Origin: Daphnia carinata
Taxonomy: Eukaryota > Arthropoda > Branchiopoda > Diplostraca > Daphniidae
Length of the DNA: 64,000 nt
Assembly (NCBI RefSeq): GCF_022539665.2
Contig: NC_081335.1
Span: forward strand, 1,860,001 to 1,924,000
Direction: 5' to 3'
Shown here: one piece after another, positions 36,809-50,113 of the stretch
Numbering within the stretch: position 1 is the first letter of the stretch
How the letters are laid out: each line of letters opens with the position of its first letter
Position numbers and translations under genes: made by a program
The notes under the pieces: model-generated
Databases searched by the model: none
The model's input: only the letters and a program-made list of their open reading frames with translations
What the model was told of the DNA's origin: nothing

Positions 36809-39554
36809 CCATTCTCTCTCCCACTCTTCTACGGCCTCCCATAAGGACATTACTCCTCCCCCCGAAACGCACGGCGCAGATGCCGAAAGGCCATCCCATC
36901 CGATGGGATAGAAGGTAGGGTTAGGACTAGGGGGGGGGGAGAGGAGAAGCGGAGGGGCGAGACAACAATGGCCGCCGATGATGCGGCGCCACCACATCAT
37001 AAAAAAGGGGAAAAAGGAATAAAAAAATACAAAAAAAAGGGAAAAAGAAGACGAAAAAGGAGTCAATAAAATCTGGCAACAACGGCGATGGCGGCCATCT
37101 TGCCAAGGCGAGTAGGACTGAGTTCGAGGTTTCTACCGCTATACGCAACTGGCGCCTGAGTCTTGCCTTACCGCGAGACATCTAGCGTTCAACTTTACTA
37201 CTATTGTCGGAGCAGAAGAATTTTTAAACAAACCGCTCGTAAAAAGGTGAATTGCTCTCCGCCCACTTTTTCTTTCAAGAATCGATGAAACAAAACGAAA
37301 AGTTGGACGATAATCGATCTCTAAGCTGACGGAAAGAAGATCCCGCCCACTGAAAACCAAAACACCCTTTTTCCTTTCTACCAGGATACGCTGTTAAAAG
37401 CGAGGAATTAAAGATGAGTGTCAAAATCAAATCAAAAAGCGCCTGAAAAAAAATTAAGTGCCCAATGAAAGTTAATGACAACTTAAAGAAATAAAAGAAC
37501 ACCTCCTTAACCTGCCGGCCCCTCATAACGCAGCCGGTGTTTGTATATTTTTCTTTTTATTAGGTAGTAGTAGTGTTAGTACGTGTTCGGAATCGACTTT
37601 AGAGAAACTTGAGACATTACGACAGAAATTAAAAGCTCATTAATGACCCAATCTCTTTAAAGAGCGTTTGACCAAGTTCATTTGCGTAACACCAGGCGAG
37701 ATGTAAAAGAAACTGGGGTTATCCGACGCAAATAATAATAGCAAAGACACCCGTATCTTCCCATCGTGAAATGTTTTATGCTCCTGTTCCATTCCACTCT
37801 AATTCCTTTACATTTTATTGGCAAAAAAAAATGTGGGGAATTCTTTTGGTTTTTTCTTTTCAAACTCTGTTGAACACAACCGTTACTATTTCACCTTGAA
37901 GTCATGTGTAGTATGTGTGTCGTTATTTAGTGCTGCCATGTGATATTAGACACTGGTATCCTAACGAAAGATCTACTATTTCCTGACGGCTGGTGGTATT
38001 ATTCTCGTTTTTATATAATATCAAAAGTAAAGTTGCCCGTGAGTTTTTTAAGCGCAACCGAGGAAGAAACAAAAAACAAAGGAAAAAAAAACCCAAACCA
38101 AGGCCTTCACGTCCTTCTTCTCACATCACACATTAAAGACATAAACATCCTTATTTTCGTTTTCGACTCGCTTTTATAACGCAACAATAATACAACAATA
38201 CATTTGAGATATTACTTCTAGAGTTATACTACGTTTAAATAGGACGTAATCATCATTTTCTTTCTGATGTATAATTCCTGCTTTCCGTTGTTTTGTTACC
38301 GTTCGTCTCCTTTTTGTGTCCATTTGTTGCAGCTTTTTTTTTTCCCATCGTAGACGCCGACGACGCTCAAGTGAACGAAAAATTTCCTGACGCAGTCGTC
38401 GACCATTTTTTTTCTTTTTTTTTGGGGGGGGGGGGACTCTTCCATTCTTTCCTTCTCTCTCTTTTTTTTTTTTATTTCGTGACTTGATTTACTTTTTTGG
38501 CTCTCGACGTACAAACATAGCGAAGGCTCAAGTGTCGCGTAACACGCCATAGCCGTCGTGATGAGAGCCGTTAAAACCATAAAACGAGGCGAAAAAAAAA
38601 GAAATGAGAAACAGAAAACTGTACAAAAACTAAATCTATTTAGTCTATATAAAGCTGCATTGGCACCAAGCAAAACAAAAAAATAAAAATAAATATGGGC
38701 TGGCCCGACAAGTGCTGCCACCCGCACGACTAGCGGAGAAGAGTTGAACTATCTGCGAGCGTCACGTCATTTGTTTAGGAGAAGAAAGGGCCATCGGGAG
38801 AGAGCCCCACCCAGACAGCCGGACGGACCTTGGGAGTGAAATAAGTGGGGAGAGAGAGGCCTTCCCCTATCAACCAATCAAACACATACGCGCAGCACAG
38901 GCACGGTTTATACCCTTTAGCTATCTCTAATATAAACAACAAGCAGCAACTTTTACTAGTTGTAAGTTATTAACTTTATATCCCGAGACAAGGAGGGAGG
39001 GAGTAATACGTACGCACGTATACACAAGCTCGAAGAGTTTAAAAAAAAAAAAAGAGAGAGGAAAGATAAAGGGGGCGACAACCAAACACCACAATTTCTT
39101 TTTCCCGACTTATTTCCTCTCTTTTGATGCGCCGCAAAAGGTATACACCACCACCCAATAATTATCAACCTTTTCACCAATGATCGAAATTCCCAGATGG
39201 TGTACATACTTGGAATATAAATAGGAAGAAAATAAGGTGCGCCAATGGTGATTTGCTGTCGTTCCTTTCCGCTGCGCTAGCTCGATCGTAAAAATATATG
39301 AAAAAATGAGAGGAAGAAGCATATGTATAGTTAACTTACACACACACACACGCAGGGGAGAGAGAGAGAAACCATCACGAAAAGACGAGCTCGATTAAAG
39401 AAGAATGACCAATTATACTCCATCATCGAAACGCGCCAGCGTCATGATGAAACTCGTTTCTTTCTTCTTGTCTCTCCACCATCGGATCGAAACGCATCAT
39501 CGTCACAAGATATGGATAGAAAAAAAAAGAAGAGAACCTTCGCGTTCTCTTGTA

Positions 39555-39575
39555 GATTCGCAGCCCCTGCGAATC
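39555..39575. repeat. 9-bp perfect hairpin
   Basis: GATTCGCAG (39555-39563) and CTGCGAATC (39567-39575) are exact reverse complements around a CCC loop. There is no T-run after it and no other sign of function. Confidence 0.7.
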
Positions 39576-40632
39576 AGCGTCCATTTTCATGTGTTGATCA
39601 GACTGGGCGATAACGAACTCCCTTTTTTTTTCCCCTTCACGTATCACATTCTTAATCATAATAATCAAATCCGTTTTTTTTTTCTTCTTCTTTTTCTTTA
39701 TGCCACAGGACACGGAAAAAAAAAGAAGAGAAAAGGCACACACATTACTGTCGGAATGCGTTTCGTCTCGCAGCAGCGGCGGAGCACCTGCGAAAACGAG
39801 CCTTGATGATGCGGTGCGTTTCGACCTAACGGGTTATAATCGCGGAGCCTATCTTTTGTCTTTTTTTTTTGCGGCCAACGTTTCTACCTGCCATCCGCAA
39901 TGGTAATGTACAGTTAGACCACGTATATTATTAGTTATTACATTTTTCGTCTCCCATCACCATTCGTAAGAATTATTCCGAATTAAGTTAAGGAGAATTT
40001 GGTTTTTTCTTAGATAGAACGTTGTTCAAGACTTGAGCTAAAACCAGCAGACAAAGAGGTCAAAGTGCAAAAACCTGGGCCTAAAATTCTAGGCCTAAAA
40101 AAGTTGCCGAATTACTGCGCAAAAATAATGTGTAATAAATGTGTTAGGTTTGTAGGCCTAGCTGATTAGAACAATTGCAACGGACAGGAGAAGGAAAGGT
40201 GAGGATGTTGGGACTGGCAAGAAAAATCATTACTTTAGTTATGGACGGTATTAGATGTCCATAACGATGGGTGTTTAATGCATCGTCAAAAAAAAAAAAA
40301 AAAAAAAGAAGAGTGAGAAGGAGAAAAAGAAAACAACTCACAAAAGTCAAAGGCATTTTGTAGTTGACACGATACAAAGTGATTTCTTCTTCTAAAAATG
40401 TTATTATACCGGGCCATCATCCTCTCTCTCTCTCTCTCTCTCTTTCTTGCACCCACCCAAAACAACGCAAAAAAAATAATAAAACATATCCTAAATGGTC
40501 GGTTTGATCGTTAATCTCTTCCACGAAACGTGCGTGTCTGCTTGTTTGCAGCCACGTTATATAGGCCTATGAAGTTGGCAATGAAAAAAACACATTAGTT
40601 TTTTTTTTAACGTTAAATACTTTTCTATTTTT

Positions 40633-40644
40633 GCGCGCGCGCGC
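40633..40644. repeat. (GC)6 alternating tract
   Basis: Six GC dinucleotides in a strongly AT-rich setting. It is self-complementary and the kind of sequence able to adopt Z-DNA. Confidence 0.9.
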
Positions 40645-43600
40645 AATTCAAAACTTTATCTCAAGTGGCTTCTAACTTGCGGCAATTTCGTCGGCTATCG
40701 AAAGTTTTGATTTTCGTCGTTTAAAAAAGAAAAAAAAAAGAAGTCGCATTTCTTTTTTTTTTTTTCAAAGGGAAAAAAAAAGATAGCGCTCTAACTTAAC
40801 ACAATGACTAGTAGTAATAGTAATGTTACGTAGTGAATTCATTGTGTGATGAAGAAATAAAAACGTTTTCTTCATTTCCCTCCCTTTCCTTATTTTTTTT
40901 TTTACAATGTTATCATCCCATTATATATAAGGATGTCGCCCGATGTGATATAGGCCTATATAATACTTTATAGAGTCCTATTATGTTCGGGGTAATAAAA
41001 AATAATAAAATAAAAATTTAGTGAGTAGTTGTCGAAAAGAAGAAAGAAGAAGAAAAAGAAAAACACTTATTGAACAAAAAAAACAACATAGTTCGATTGG
41101 AATTCAAACTCAATGGAATGATAATGGGCTGCTATATAAATACGATGACGACTTCTTGTGTGTTTGTGTGTGACTGTGCAGAGGCTCTCGGTCGCTGCAG
41201 TCAGAATAAGAGAAGGGAAGAAATGTATAACAAAAAGTATGTATATATATATATATATATACAAATAAACGTGACGCACCTGTTTATATGGCCGCACTAT
41301 TAGTGCTATATCCGGGGAGCTACTATCGTGCTATATACTACTAATGTAAAAAAAAAACGGGAGGGGAACAGAGAGAGAGAGACCCATTGTGGCTTTTCAT
41401 TTTAATGTGCGCAAACTGCAATAAAACTGATCCGAATAGGTGTAATTCGATGTTTTGTTTTTGTACAAGTTTACGCGCTTATAGAGCCTCGTTAAAATGT
41501 ATAAAAAACGGCTTCTCGACGCCGACACTCTTTGAGAAAAAACAAAAACTGAGCGCTGCCGTGTTTCCCTATGCACACACCGCCCTACGTTGTAAAAACA
41601 AGAGAAGCTACTTCTTTTCCCCATTTTCGCTCTTTTGCCTCCATCAGTAAAAACAAAAACAAAAAAATACTGACCGAATGAAATCACCGGCATGTTTTTA
41701 AACTTGGCCGTCCCGTGTTCCCGCAATCATCATATAGAGTTATAATAAACACTGGCACAAGCCGCCAGTTCTCCTTAAATTTTTTTTTCGGCCGTGACTC
41801 GGGCAATATTTTTCTTTCTCAATTTTTTTTTTTAAACTTTACAATTTTTGAAGAAAAAAAAAAAGAAATTAAACTAAAATTTAAATCCCATATTTCTCTG
41901 CGCTACGCAAGCCACACGGCTACAAAAAAAAAAAAACGCTACTGTGCTATTTTTTTTTTTTTCGCTTTGAAAAGAAATCCTTCGACTTTAAAGAGAAAAA
42001 GGCGTCAATTTAAGTGCTAGTCGATGATTTACGAACTTTTCAGGCGGGCGGCAGCGTTCGAACGCCGAGTTGGGGGAGCCCGGAACACGGGGGGAGCGCA
42101 TTTAAGAGTTAAAGAACAAAAAAGAAAGGGAAAAAAAAAAAAAAATAATAAATAAACTAAGCTATTTCTCTCTTTTCTATATCCGCAGCCGAGGCAGCAG
42201 CGGTGGTGGTGTACAGGTTAACGCTGACGAAATCACCCTTAAAAGTCTCGAACGGCGTTCGTCAGTCCTTGTAAATGGGGCTATCAAAAGGCAAATAAAA
42301 TGAGACGCGGCAGAGAGGCACGGGCCGATGATCAGCCGCGAGAAAAGGCAGAAGCGAAACGAAAGTAGAAAAGAGAAAAAAAAAAACAACAAGAAAACCT
42401 TCTCGTCCTTGTGATCCCCCAGTCTTTAAAAAGCGGAAGAAGAAAAAAAAAGAGATAAAAAAAAAGGGCGAAGAAAAGGAAGGAAATAAACGTAATGTCA
42501 TCGCCGCTGCGTGCACAGAAAAAGAAAAAAAAATCCCCACTACCGAAAATGCGTGTGCGTTCTTATTTTCTCTGGCTCGGAAACGAAACGAAGGCAATGC
42601 GAGCGCACATTTCTTGTCTTTTCCAGACGGTTTCCCACTCCGCTATATAAGATGGAAAAAGGAAAAAAAAAAAAAAAAAAAAAAGTCTTGTTCTTCGCTC
42701 GACTTGATCAGTGCCGACGGGTCCCCGATCCAATTTGCGCCCTTTCTTTGCTCGCTCCCATGTTAGATGAAAATGTGTGTTATATATCCTAGGACCTAGA
42801 GAGTACATCCTCCCCCCCCCCCTTTCCATTGCGGAAGGGGGATGGACTGCGCCTCGGAAACGCCGCCATTTTCCTCCCTCCTTATGTTATGCCCCAGAAA
42901 AAAAAAATTACATTTCTCATGGGGGGGTTTACATTAGAACGAAAGAAGAAGATAGGATTCTTCTTCTATTTTTTCTTTACCACACACACACACACACAAA
43001 AATATTTGAAAGAAGAAACTTGGTGGCGCTTTTTTTTTTGTGAGGTACAGTGCGAGTACTTCACCTCTCCTTGTTGCGTTTGGTGCCCATACAAGCCGAG
43101 CTTTCTCATTGGTTACGAGGATGGGACGAATCTCCAGCAAGCCCTTTCTTACACATACAAAAAAAAACCGTCTGGGGGTCCCCCCTCTTGTGTTAGCTGT
43201 TGCCTGTCACGAAAGAAAAGCCGGAGCTGCGTAATAACCGAAAAAAAAAAAAAAAAAAACAAGAAACAAAATGATGAGGCCTTTTTTTGCCTAGGGTATT
43301 TGACTGGGCCCGCCCGTCTGTGTTGCATTATCTGTCGACATTCCACTCAGTCCGTCAGCGTCGAATCCGAAAATGACCTCGGTCGTGCGCTCGCTCACGA
43401 GACGCACAAAATGAGGCCCCACGCAAACACCAACATTTTTTTTTTTTTAAGGGCCACGGCCTCCGTCAAAAAAAAATAAAGAATTTCGTTAAAAAACAGA
43501 GAGAGAAAAAAAAAACGAAGCAGATGGGAATGAAAGGACCGTGCGCGGTCGTTTAAGAAAATCTTTTTTGGGTTGGCGCATCGAGGGGGGAATATTGTGA

Positions 43601-45654
43601 GGTATAACGAGAAGAACAAAAGTGTTGTCAGACACGAAAGGGGGAACAAAAAAAAAAAGACGAATAAAATAAGTGTGTATAAGAAGAAAGAAAAGTGGAG
43701 AGGAAAAAAAAAATAGACCTAATCATCATCTACGGTATATTATGTCTACCATCTCCTCTGGCGCATTGGAGAGTGGAAAGAAAAAAAAAGAGACCCTGCA
43801 TGGCGTTGATTGGCTCCCCGTGAGCTGTTTCGCACGCCGTGTGATGTTGGCCTCCAACACAATTTTTTTTTTTTTTTTCACTTGATATTCCGTTGACGAA
43901 GTATCAGAGGGGAGGGAAAAACTGGGTAATGATAACTAAGGTCATCTTTTCTATTCGTGTTAAGAAAAAAAAAATCCGACTTAAACACGAAAAAAAAAAA
44001 AAAATGAAAACGGCAGCAGGAAAAGAAGTTGAAAGCAGCAGGAGTCGAGTTTGCTGGCCCCCGAAGAGAGACAGGAACAGCAGTTAGATTAGAGATATAA
44101 TAGAAAGGCCCTTTTTTTTTTTCTATATAAGATGTCGCTTTGCTTCTTATATCAAGTATAAATACACCACCGCAGCAGCACCAGTTATATATAGGCAATT
44201 AGCGTTGAAAGCCTACACGTCGCGACGTTATACGACGCCCTTATTCCACCGCGCGCGCAACGCGACGGGCTGTGCTATAGGCCACTATGCTTAGATTCTC
44301 CTAATTTTCTTCCGTTTTCTTTTCTTTCTTTCTCTCTCTCCCTCTCTCTTTTTTTTTTCTATACAAAAAGGGCAAGAAAGAAAAGAAACACGGTACTGAT
44401 TTACGGTTGTTTCAGAAAAAGAAAAAGAAATACGTACACACAAATCTTGAACGCCGCGCCCGCAGCGCCACACACACAAGTCTCATCAATTTATTTTTTC
44501 TTCTTCTTCTTCTTCCTTTCTTCTTTTTCCTTTTTTTTTTTTTTTTATACATTAAACGCTCCGCCCTTTTCGGTCGGGACTAATATGCAAAAGAAAAATG
44601 TTTATTCCGTGCGCTAGCCTAGAGAGCCTCTATCTACGCAAGGATATAGAGACAATAGCCATCAGAGGAAAGAAAGGCAGCGGGTTTATTTAATAAATTA
44701 TCATATTTTTGTGCGCGCCATGGGCCTCTTGTCTCTGCATCCACCATGATGAGAATAAAAGAGGCAACGAACGTTGCCCGTTTTTTTCTTGCTTTTGTGC
44801 TGTACGTAATAATTTATAGTAGAAAAATGCTGTAGAAGAACCCGCTAGACCCTCCCATCATCTGTGCGTGCAGCACATTCCCCTCTAGTTTTTCTTCTTC
44901 TTCTCCTTCTTCGTTCAATCGCCTTTTTGAATATGTACATCACACACACACACACAAGCCCTTTCTCGCGTGTGGTATTTTTGCCTCTCTTTTGCCCAGC
45001 ATCTCTGCGCTTCCATCATTGATTAAGCCAACGCTACGGCAATCCGCCTTTTGTTGTCCGGCCTTATCTAACATGGCAGCGTCGTAAACGTAAAGTAGAC
45101 GAGAAAAAAAGAAAAAAGAACTCTTGCGGGTGATGCACGCAGACTTGTTGCTTGAATAATTCAAGCCCGTCAAGGAAAGAGCCAAACAACCAAGTTAAGG
45201 AGAAGAAGAAGAAGAAAAGTGTATACATAATACAACTTGCTCTTTTGGGGGTTTCTCTGATGGACTCTTCTTTTTTTTTTTTTTTCTCCTCCGCCGTGCA
45301 TAATCATATGGAAATCATCAAGTGCATACTATATATGCCCCGACGTCTAGCACTCACGCATCATCTGGCGTCGTCGTTTTTCGTTTCGTCGGTATATACG
45401 AAGCTCAAAAAGTACCGACACGTCACGCTGAAAACAGGCAAAAAAAAACAACAAAACAAGCGGACCCGAGATGAACTTTGGCGTCTGATTGAAATGATGA
45501 ACTCTCTTGCGTGCGAAACAGAAAAGGATGCACATTCTTAGGGCAACGTCGTAAAACAAAAACACACGACCTAAAAAAAAAATAAACAAGTAGAAGAAAA
45601 TGACGGGGAAAAAAAAAAATGGGTGGAATAAATAATAACTCTAGGATGATAATT

Positions 45655-45694
45655 TGATGCACAAGCACTCCCGCACGAGTGCTTGTACATGATG
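45655..45694. repeat. Stable short inverted repeat
   Basis: ACAAGCACTC (45661-45670) and GAGTGCTTGT (45677-45686) pair perfectly around CCGCAC. After one mismatch three more pairs follow. The stem is about 14 bp, shorter than a canonical miRNA precursor but the strongest GC-containing hairpin I found besides mir-iab. Confidence 0.75.
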
Positions 45695-46088
45695 ATGATG
45701 ATACGAAGGAAGAGCTCTTTTTTTTTTTTATTCGATCTAGTCGAGATACACACGAGGCGGAGGACAAATGTTATTTTATACGTTGCAATGTGCCATCAGC
45801 AGGGATCTTGTATCATGATGCAAATAGGATTCAAAAAAAAGGAGGGGGGGCGTCGTCAGGCAACTGCGGTAACAAGATATGTCAATCGACGTCGTCGGTG
45901 GCGCAGCAGAGTCTTATTATATAGAATATTATGATGATATCTTATAACAGCGAGCAGCTCAGTGCTGCAAGAAGTATAGAGCCATCGTAAACTTCCCCTT
46001 TTTTTTTCGGCTACACGCTCAGTCGAGATGAGGAATCTACACGTCCCCTGAGAGACTTTTTTGTACGTGAGTAGAGAAATAAAAAAAA

Positions 46089-46090
<2 letters not shown>

Positions 46091-46133
<43 letters not shown>
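46091..46133. repeat. Poly(A) tract, 43 nt
   Basis: This is the longest homopolymer in the window. It is followed by a second run of 18 A (46141-46158). Confidence 0.95.
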
Positions 46134-46135
<2 letters not shown>

Positions 46136-46289
46136 AAAGTAAAAAAAAAAAAAAAAAAGAAAAAGAAATGATGATCGGCATCCCCGAAGAGCCAAAGGTT
46201 AGAGAGATATTCTTTGTGCAAAAAGATAATCATCAAGTTCTTGGCGTGTTCAGTTTCAAAATGGCCGCTCTCTGCCATAGGAATGGGGC

Positions 46290-46530
46290 AAAACTAACCG
46301 TATTCAAATTTGACTTAATTCTTAACCTATTTATGAACAAGTGGTAGTTGGAAATGAGAATTCTCTGCTCTTTTTGCTTTTTCATTGTTTCTTCGTCAGC
46401 ATTAATTAATTAGTCGGTCTGTGGCAGCAACAGAGAAACATTACAATGACTGTAATGTTATAAAATTACACGGACCGGGCCACAGTTTCTACTCCTCCCA
46501 TGGCCCAATCTAATTAGATTCTTTTTTTGT
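46290..46530. promoter_or_regulatory. Homopolymer-poor block with homeodomain-type TAATTA motifs
   Basis: This stretch stands out from its surroundings by having only short homopolymers. It holds ATTAATTAATTAG near 46401, a perfect 9-bp hairpin AACATTACA/TGTAATGTT at 46437-46459, a TTTATG motif near 46329, and the 14-bp palindrome AATCTAATTAGATT at 46507-46520. TAATTA is the core bound by many homeodomain dimers. That makes it a candidate cis-regulatory element in the abd-A/Abd-B interval. There is no direct evidence of function. Confidence 0.25.
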
Positions 46531-48816
46531 TTTTCCAACCTTTGAAGCAGCATCAACACACATCACGATTGGACTCGTAAAAACTTCTTTTTCTTTTTTC
46601 GTTCGAATTTGTTTTCTGTCTCTTAAACAACCCCCGTTGGCATTCGTTGATCTGACCGAGATGCGGTCACGACACGAACTACTTCCATTTAGGCCTACAA
46701 GAAAGACGAAATAGAACTCGACGCAAAAGGAATGAGAAAAGCCGGCGGGTCAACCATCAAAATCTAAAACGCCCTTAATTTTTTTTCTTAGATCTAATGT
46801 CCATTCCCGAAAAAATAAATAAATAAATCGGGTAAGAAAACCAAATTCGAAAACGAAGCGAATTAGACTAATCCCGTTCGAAAAGAAAAAAAAAACCGCA
46901 AACAAAACAACTCATCAATCAACAAACTAAACTAAACAACAACAACAAAAAAAAAGAAGGGCTATTTTGACTAACCTGTCGCTTAAGATTATTGCTTTCT
47001 TGATGGCCAATAATATCTCATCTTCGTCTTGGAAAAAAAAAAAAAAAACAGCAGCAGGTTGTTTTATTTCCTTTCTTTTTTCATCTTCTACACTTGGTAG
47101 TTTAGACGGCTGTGTGTGTGTTTTTTCCCGACGACTGTGTGTGCCGTGTTAGGAAAAAGCAAGTTTGTTTTTTTTTCTGGTTTGTGTCGTCCAAAAGTGC
47201 CATCACCTCTCGATCCGAATGGGTTGTAACACAAATTTGATGGACCACTCTCAGTCCGCGGCAGCCACTTTTTTTTTTTTTCTTTTCTTCTCCGGTTTGT
47301 GTTTGTGGTCCAACTGGTCATTACCGGTCGGAATATGGTCATGAGGGCTACTATAAAATTCGCCATTCATTTTCTTTTCTTCGGTATCGTCACCCTTCTT
47401 CATTTCTCGTCATTTGCTTACAGACAAAGCCGACGGGTGCATTGAAGGCCTACACAAGTTGCCGGCCGAGCCGCGTAGGCCTTCGGCTGGGAACAACCGA
47501 GCATCAGTTATAATCTGAAACGAAACAAGAACAAAATATTTTTTGTTAAAACAAGTCGACGTGAAAATGAAATAATGCGATGGACACACGAGTCGTAGGA
47601 CATTTAGATATCGGGGTAAACTACTGTAACTAAAAATATAATAAACATGCCCACCAGTGAGACGGGTCACAAAGTTGACTCGATACAGACGGGGGTAAGT
47701 TCAATCACTGACGATTGTGTGTGTGGGAAACGCACGCATTTCAAACAGAAATGCAACGAAAGTAAACACATCGGGAAAAAAACGAAAATGGACACATCAG
47801 CACAGAGATACACAAAATTCCGTCACTCGACTCGACTGGCTCTCGTTTTCAAATGATTTCTCAACATCCGTTTTCTCTAGCCATTTTCCATCCGTCTCCA
47901 AAATTTTTTTCTTCTTCTTTGTGAGGCTCCAACTTTCCGAACCAAAAAAAAAAAAAAAGAGTTAACCCTTCAAGAACAACGGAAAAAAAAATTCTCTTCA
48001 ACTTTTATGACTCTTCTCCGGTCCAGTTGGCCTACATATTTTTTTTTTTTTTTGCGTCATTTTTTTTTTTAAGTAACTTTAGGCCTATAGATACCTTCAC
48101 ACAACCCTTCGTTTTATGCTCTTGTCTGTTGCTTTACAACTAGGAAAAAAAAAAAAAAATCCCAGCAAAAAAAAAAAAGGGTTGTGAAAGTTAAGAAGAA
48201 AAAAAGATCGGTCGCAATCTTTGACTAGTTTTTTTTTTTTTTCTTACCATCTTCCGGATGGTGAAGAAGAAAAAAAAAAGGGTTATGCCCAGTACGTTAT
48301 TTTCCCTAGTCACAAGATTGTAGGCCTAACGGTTGTAAAACGGCCGGACAATATGAGAGAGGGGGGTTCAATATAAAAAAAAAAAAACAAAAAAAACTAT
48401 ATGGCGGCCTACAGGTTATACTGGATGGGTCAGTGACCGGTGTAACGTGTGTACTGGATTATATTTGAAGAAGAAAAAAAGAATTTTGTTCCTTTCTCAA
48501 TTTCAATGTTTTGCTTGAGTTTTGTCGGATTTCAGGCTAGACCTAACCAAGCCTACATGCATATATATACGCAGGTACGGGGATAATGTGGATCTAGCAT
48601 CTAGATTGACGTTGATTGCCGTCTAGTGCGTCAAGACGATCCGTGTTGTTTGCCGTTATTGGAATGTGTTGTTTATACGAAAACGGAGGCAGTCCAACGA
48701 GGATTTATAATATTGGATGGCAGCAAAAGGCCTAACTTCCCTTCCGAAAAATCCCTCACACACAAACACGGTCTCGTCTTACTTAAAGAGTTCCTAGCCG
48801 TTTGGGGTTCGTTTGC

Positions 48817-48847
<31 letters not shown>

Positions 48848-48855
48848 TCTCTCTC
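48817..48855. repeat. (CT)n microsatellite
   Basis: About 19 CT units with one CC interruption. On the other strand this is a GAGAG array, the motif of GAGA factor. Confidence 0.93.
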
Positions 48856-50088
48856 GTCTTATATACAAATATAAACTAGCTTCCCTTTTTTTTTTTTTTT
48901 TTTTTTTGAAATTACATCCATCCAGATTTGGAATAATGGAACTTGATGGCAACAGAATACGAGGAGAGAGAGAGTCTGTCAGTTGAGTGGAACGAACGTC
49001 GACTTGCGTGCCCCGTTTCGGGAGCTGCCGACTAATGAAGAGACTTGACCTTATCGCCCTTCTCCGCTTTCCTTTCGGGAATGAATAACAAAAAAAAAAA
49101 AAAAAAATCTTCCTTCAAAAAAATTTACAAGACAACGACCGACAACTCGTTGTTAAAATAAGTTCTCTTTTGTCTTCTGACGCTTGCCACATTTATAAAT
49201 CTTTTTTACCTTTCAAAATAGTCTGGGCGAAGCCAAACACCGTCTGCGGGCAATCAACATCTCTCCTCTTTTTTTTTTTTTTTTTTTTTTAATGAGAAAA
49301 GTTACAAACAGTACACACACACACACACACACAAACGTGTGTAGAAGATAGTAAGGGCGTTGGCCCGTCGGAAAAAAAAAATCTTAAGAATCGTCTACTG
49401 GGCGAAAGAAGAAAAAAGAAGTCGCAGGTGACATTTTGTTCTTCAATCCTGCAGCTCGCAATTTATTTCTATGCGCATAATTTTATGTAGACTATCACAG
49501 CCCTCGATCAAGTCAAAAGATTCTTTTGCCAACTTTTTCTTCTGGACGTCCACCCCCCCTCCCCCCCCCCCCCCTATAGAATTCGATGATGAGAAAAGAC
49601 GGAGGAACCAATGAGATTCGTGCGCTACAAAAAGAAAAAGAAAGGGGCCACGAAAAGGGGAGAGAGGATTCAGGGTGGGGTGAATTGTGAATTAACTGGC
49701 AGCCAGCAGAGTCGAGAAGCTTGCTAGGAGCCTTTTGACATGTTTACGTCTACCGTTCATATCGGAAATGGATGGCCGTTCTTCTTTCTCCTCCGTTTGG
49801 CTCGAATCTTTTTTTTTTTTTTTTCTTTCCCCTCCGCTCACTGGGCGCTTCTATTTTTCTTTCCCCTCACACACAACACACACACACAAAAAAAATGTTC
49901 GTATAATACAAGAGAAGCGCGAGCCAGCGCCTACATATGCATAGCGGATAAATGACGAGACGCAGCTATCGGAGCAAGCGCTTCAACCAGCAAAAGGAGA
50001 GAAAAAAAAAAAACCTCAGAAAGAAAAAGATGGCATTGTGCCCACACGCCTTTGATAACGACGGACGAGGAAGCTGTTCCAGGTGGTC

Positions 50089-50113
50089 CTCTCTCTCTCT
50101 CTCTCTCTCTCTC
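50089..50113. repeat. (CT)n microsatellite
   Basis: About twelve CT units. Confidence 0.93.

Larger units (their letters stand above)
36810..46280. other. Intergenic DNA upstream of abd-A
   Basis: No gene is recognisable. The stretch has A/T homopolymers, (CT)n near 40423-40443, a (GC)6 tract at 40633-40644, (TA)n near 41240-41260, four TAGGCCTA palindromes between 40090 and 40958, and perfect hairpins at 39555-39575 and 45655-45694. By synteny it is the start of the interval toward Abd-B and should contain cis-regulatory DNA, but no element can be assigned. Confidence 0.55.
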
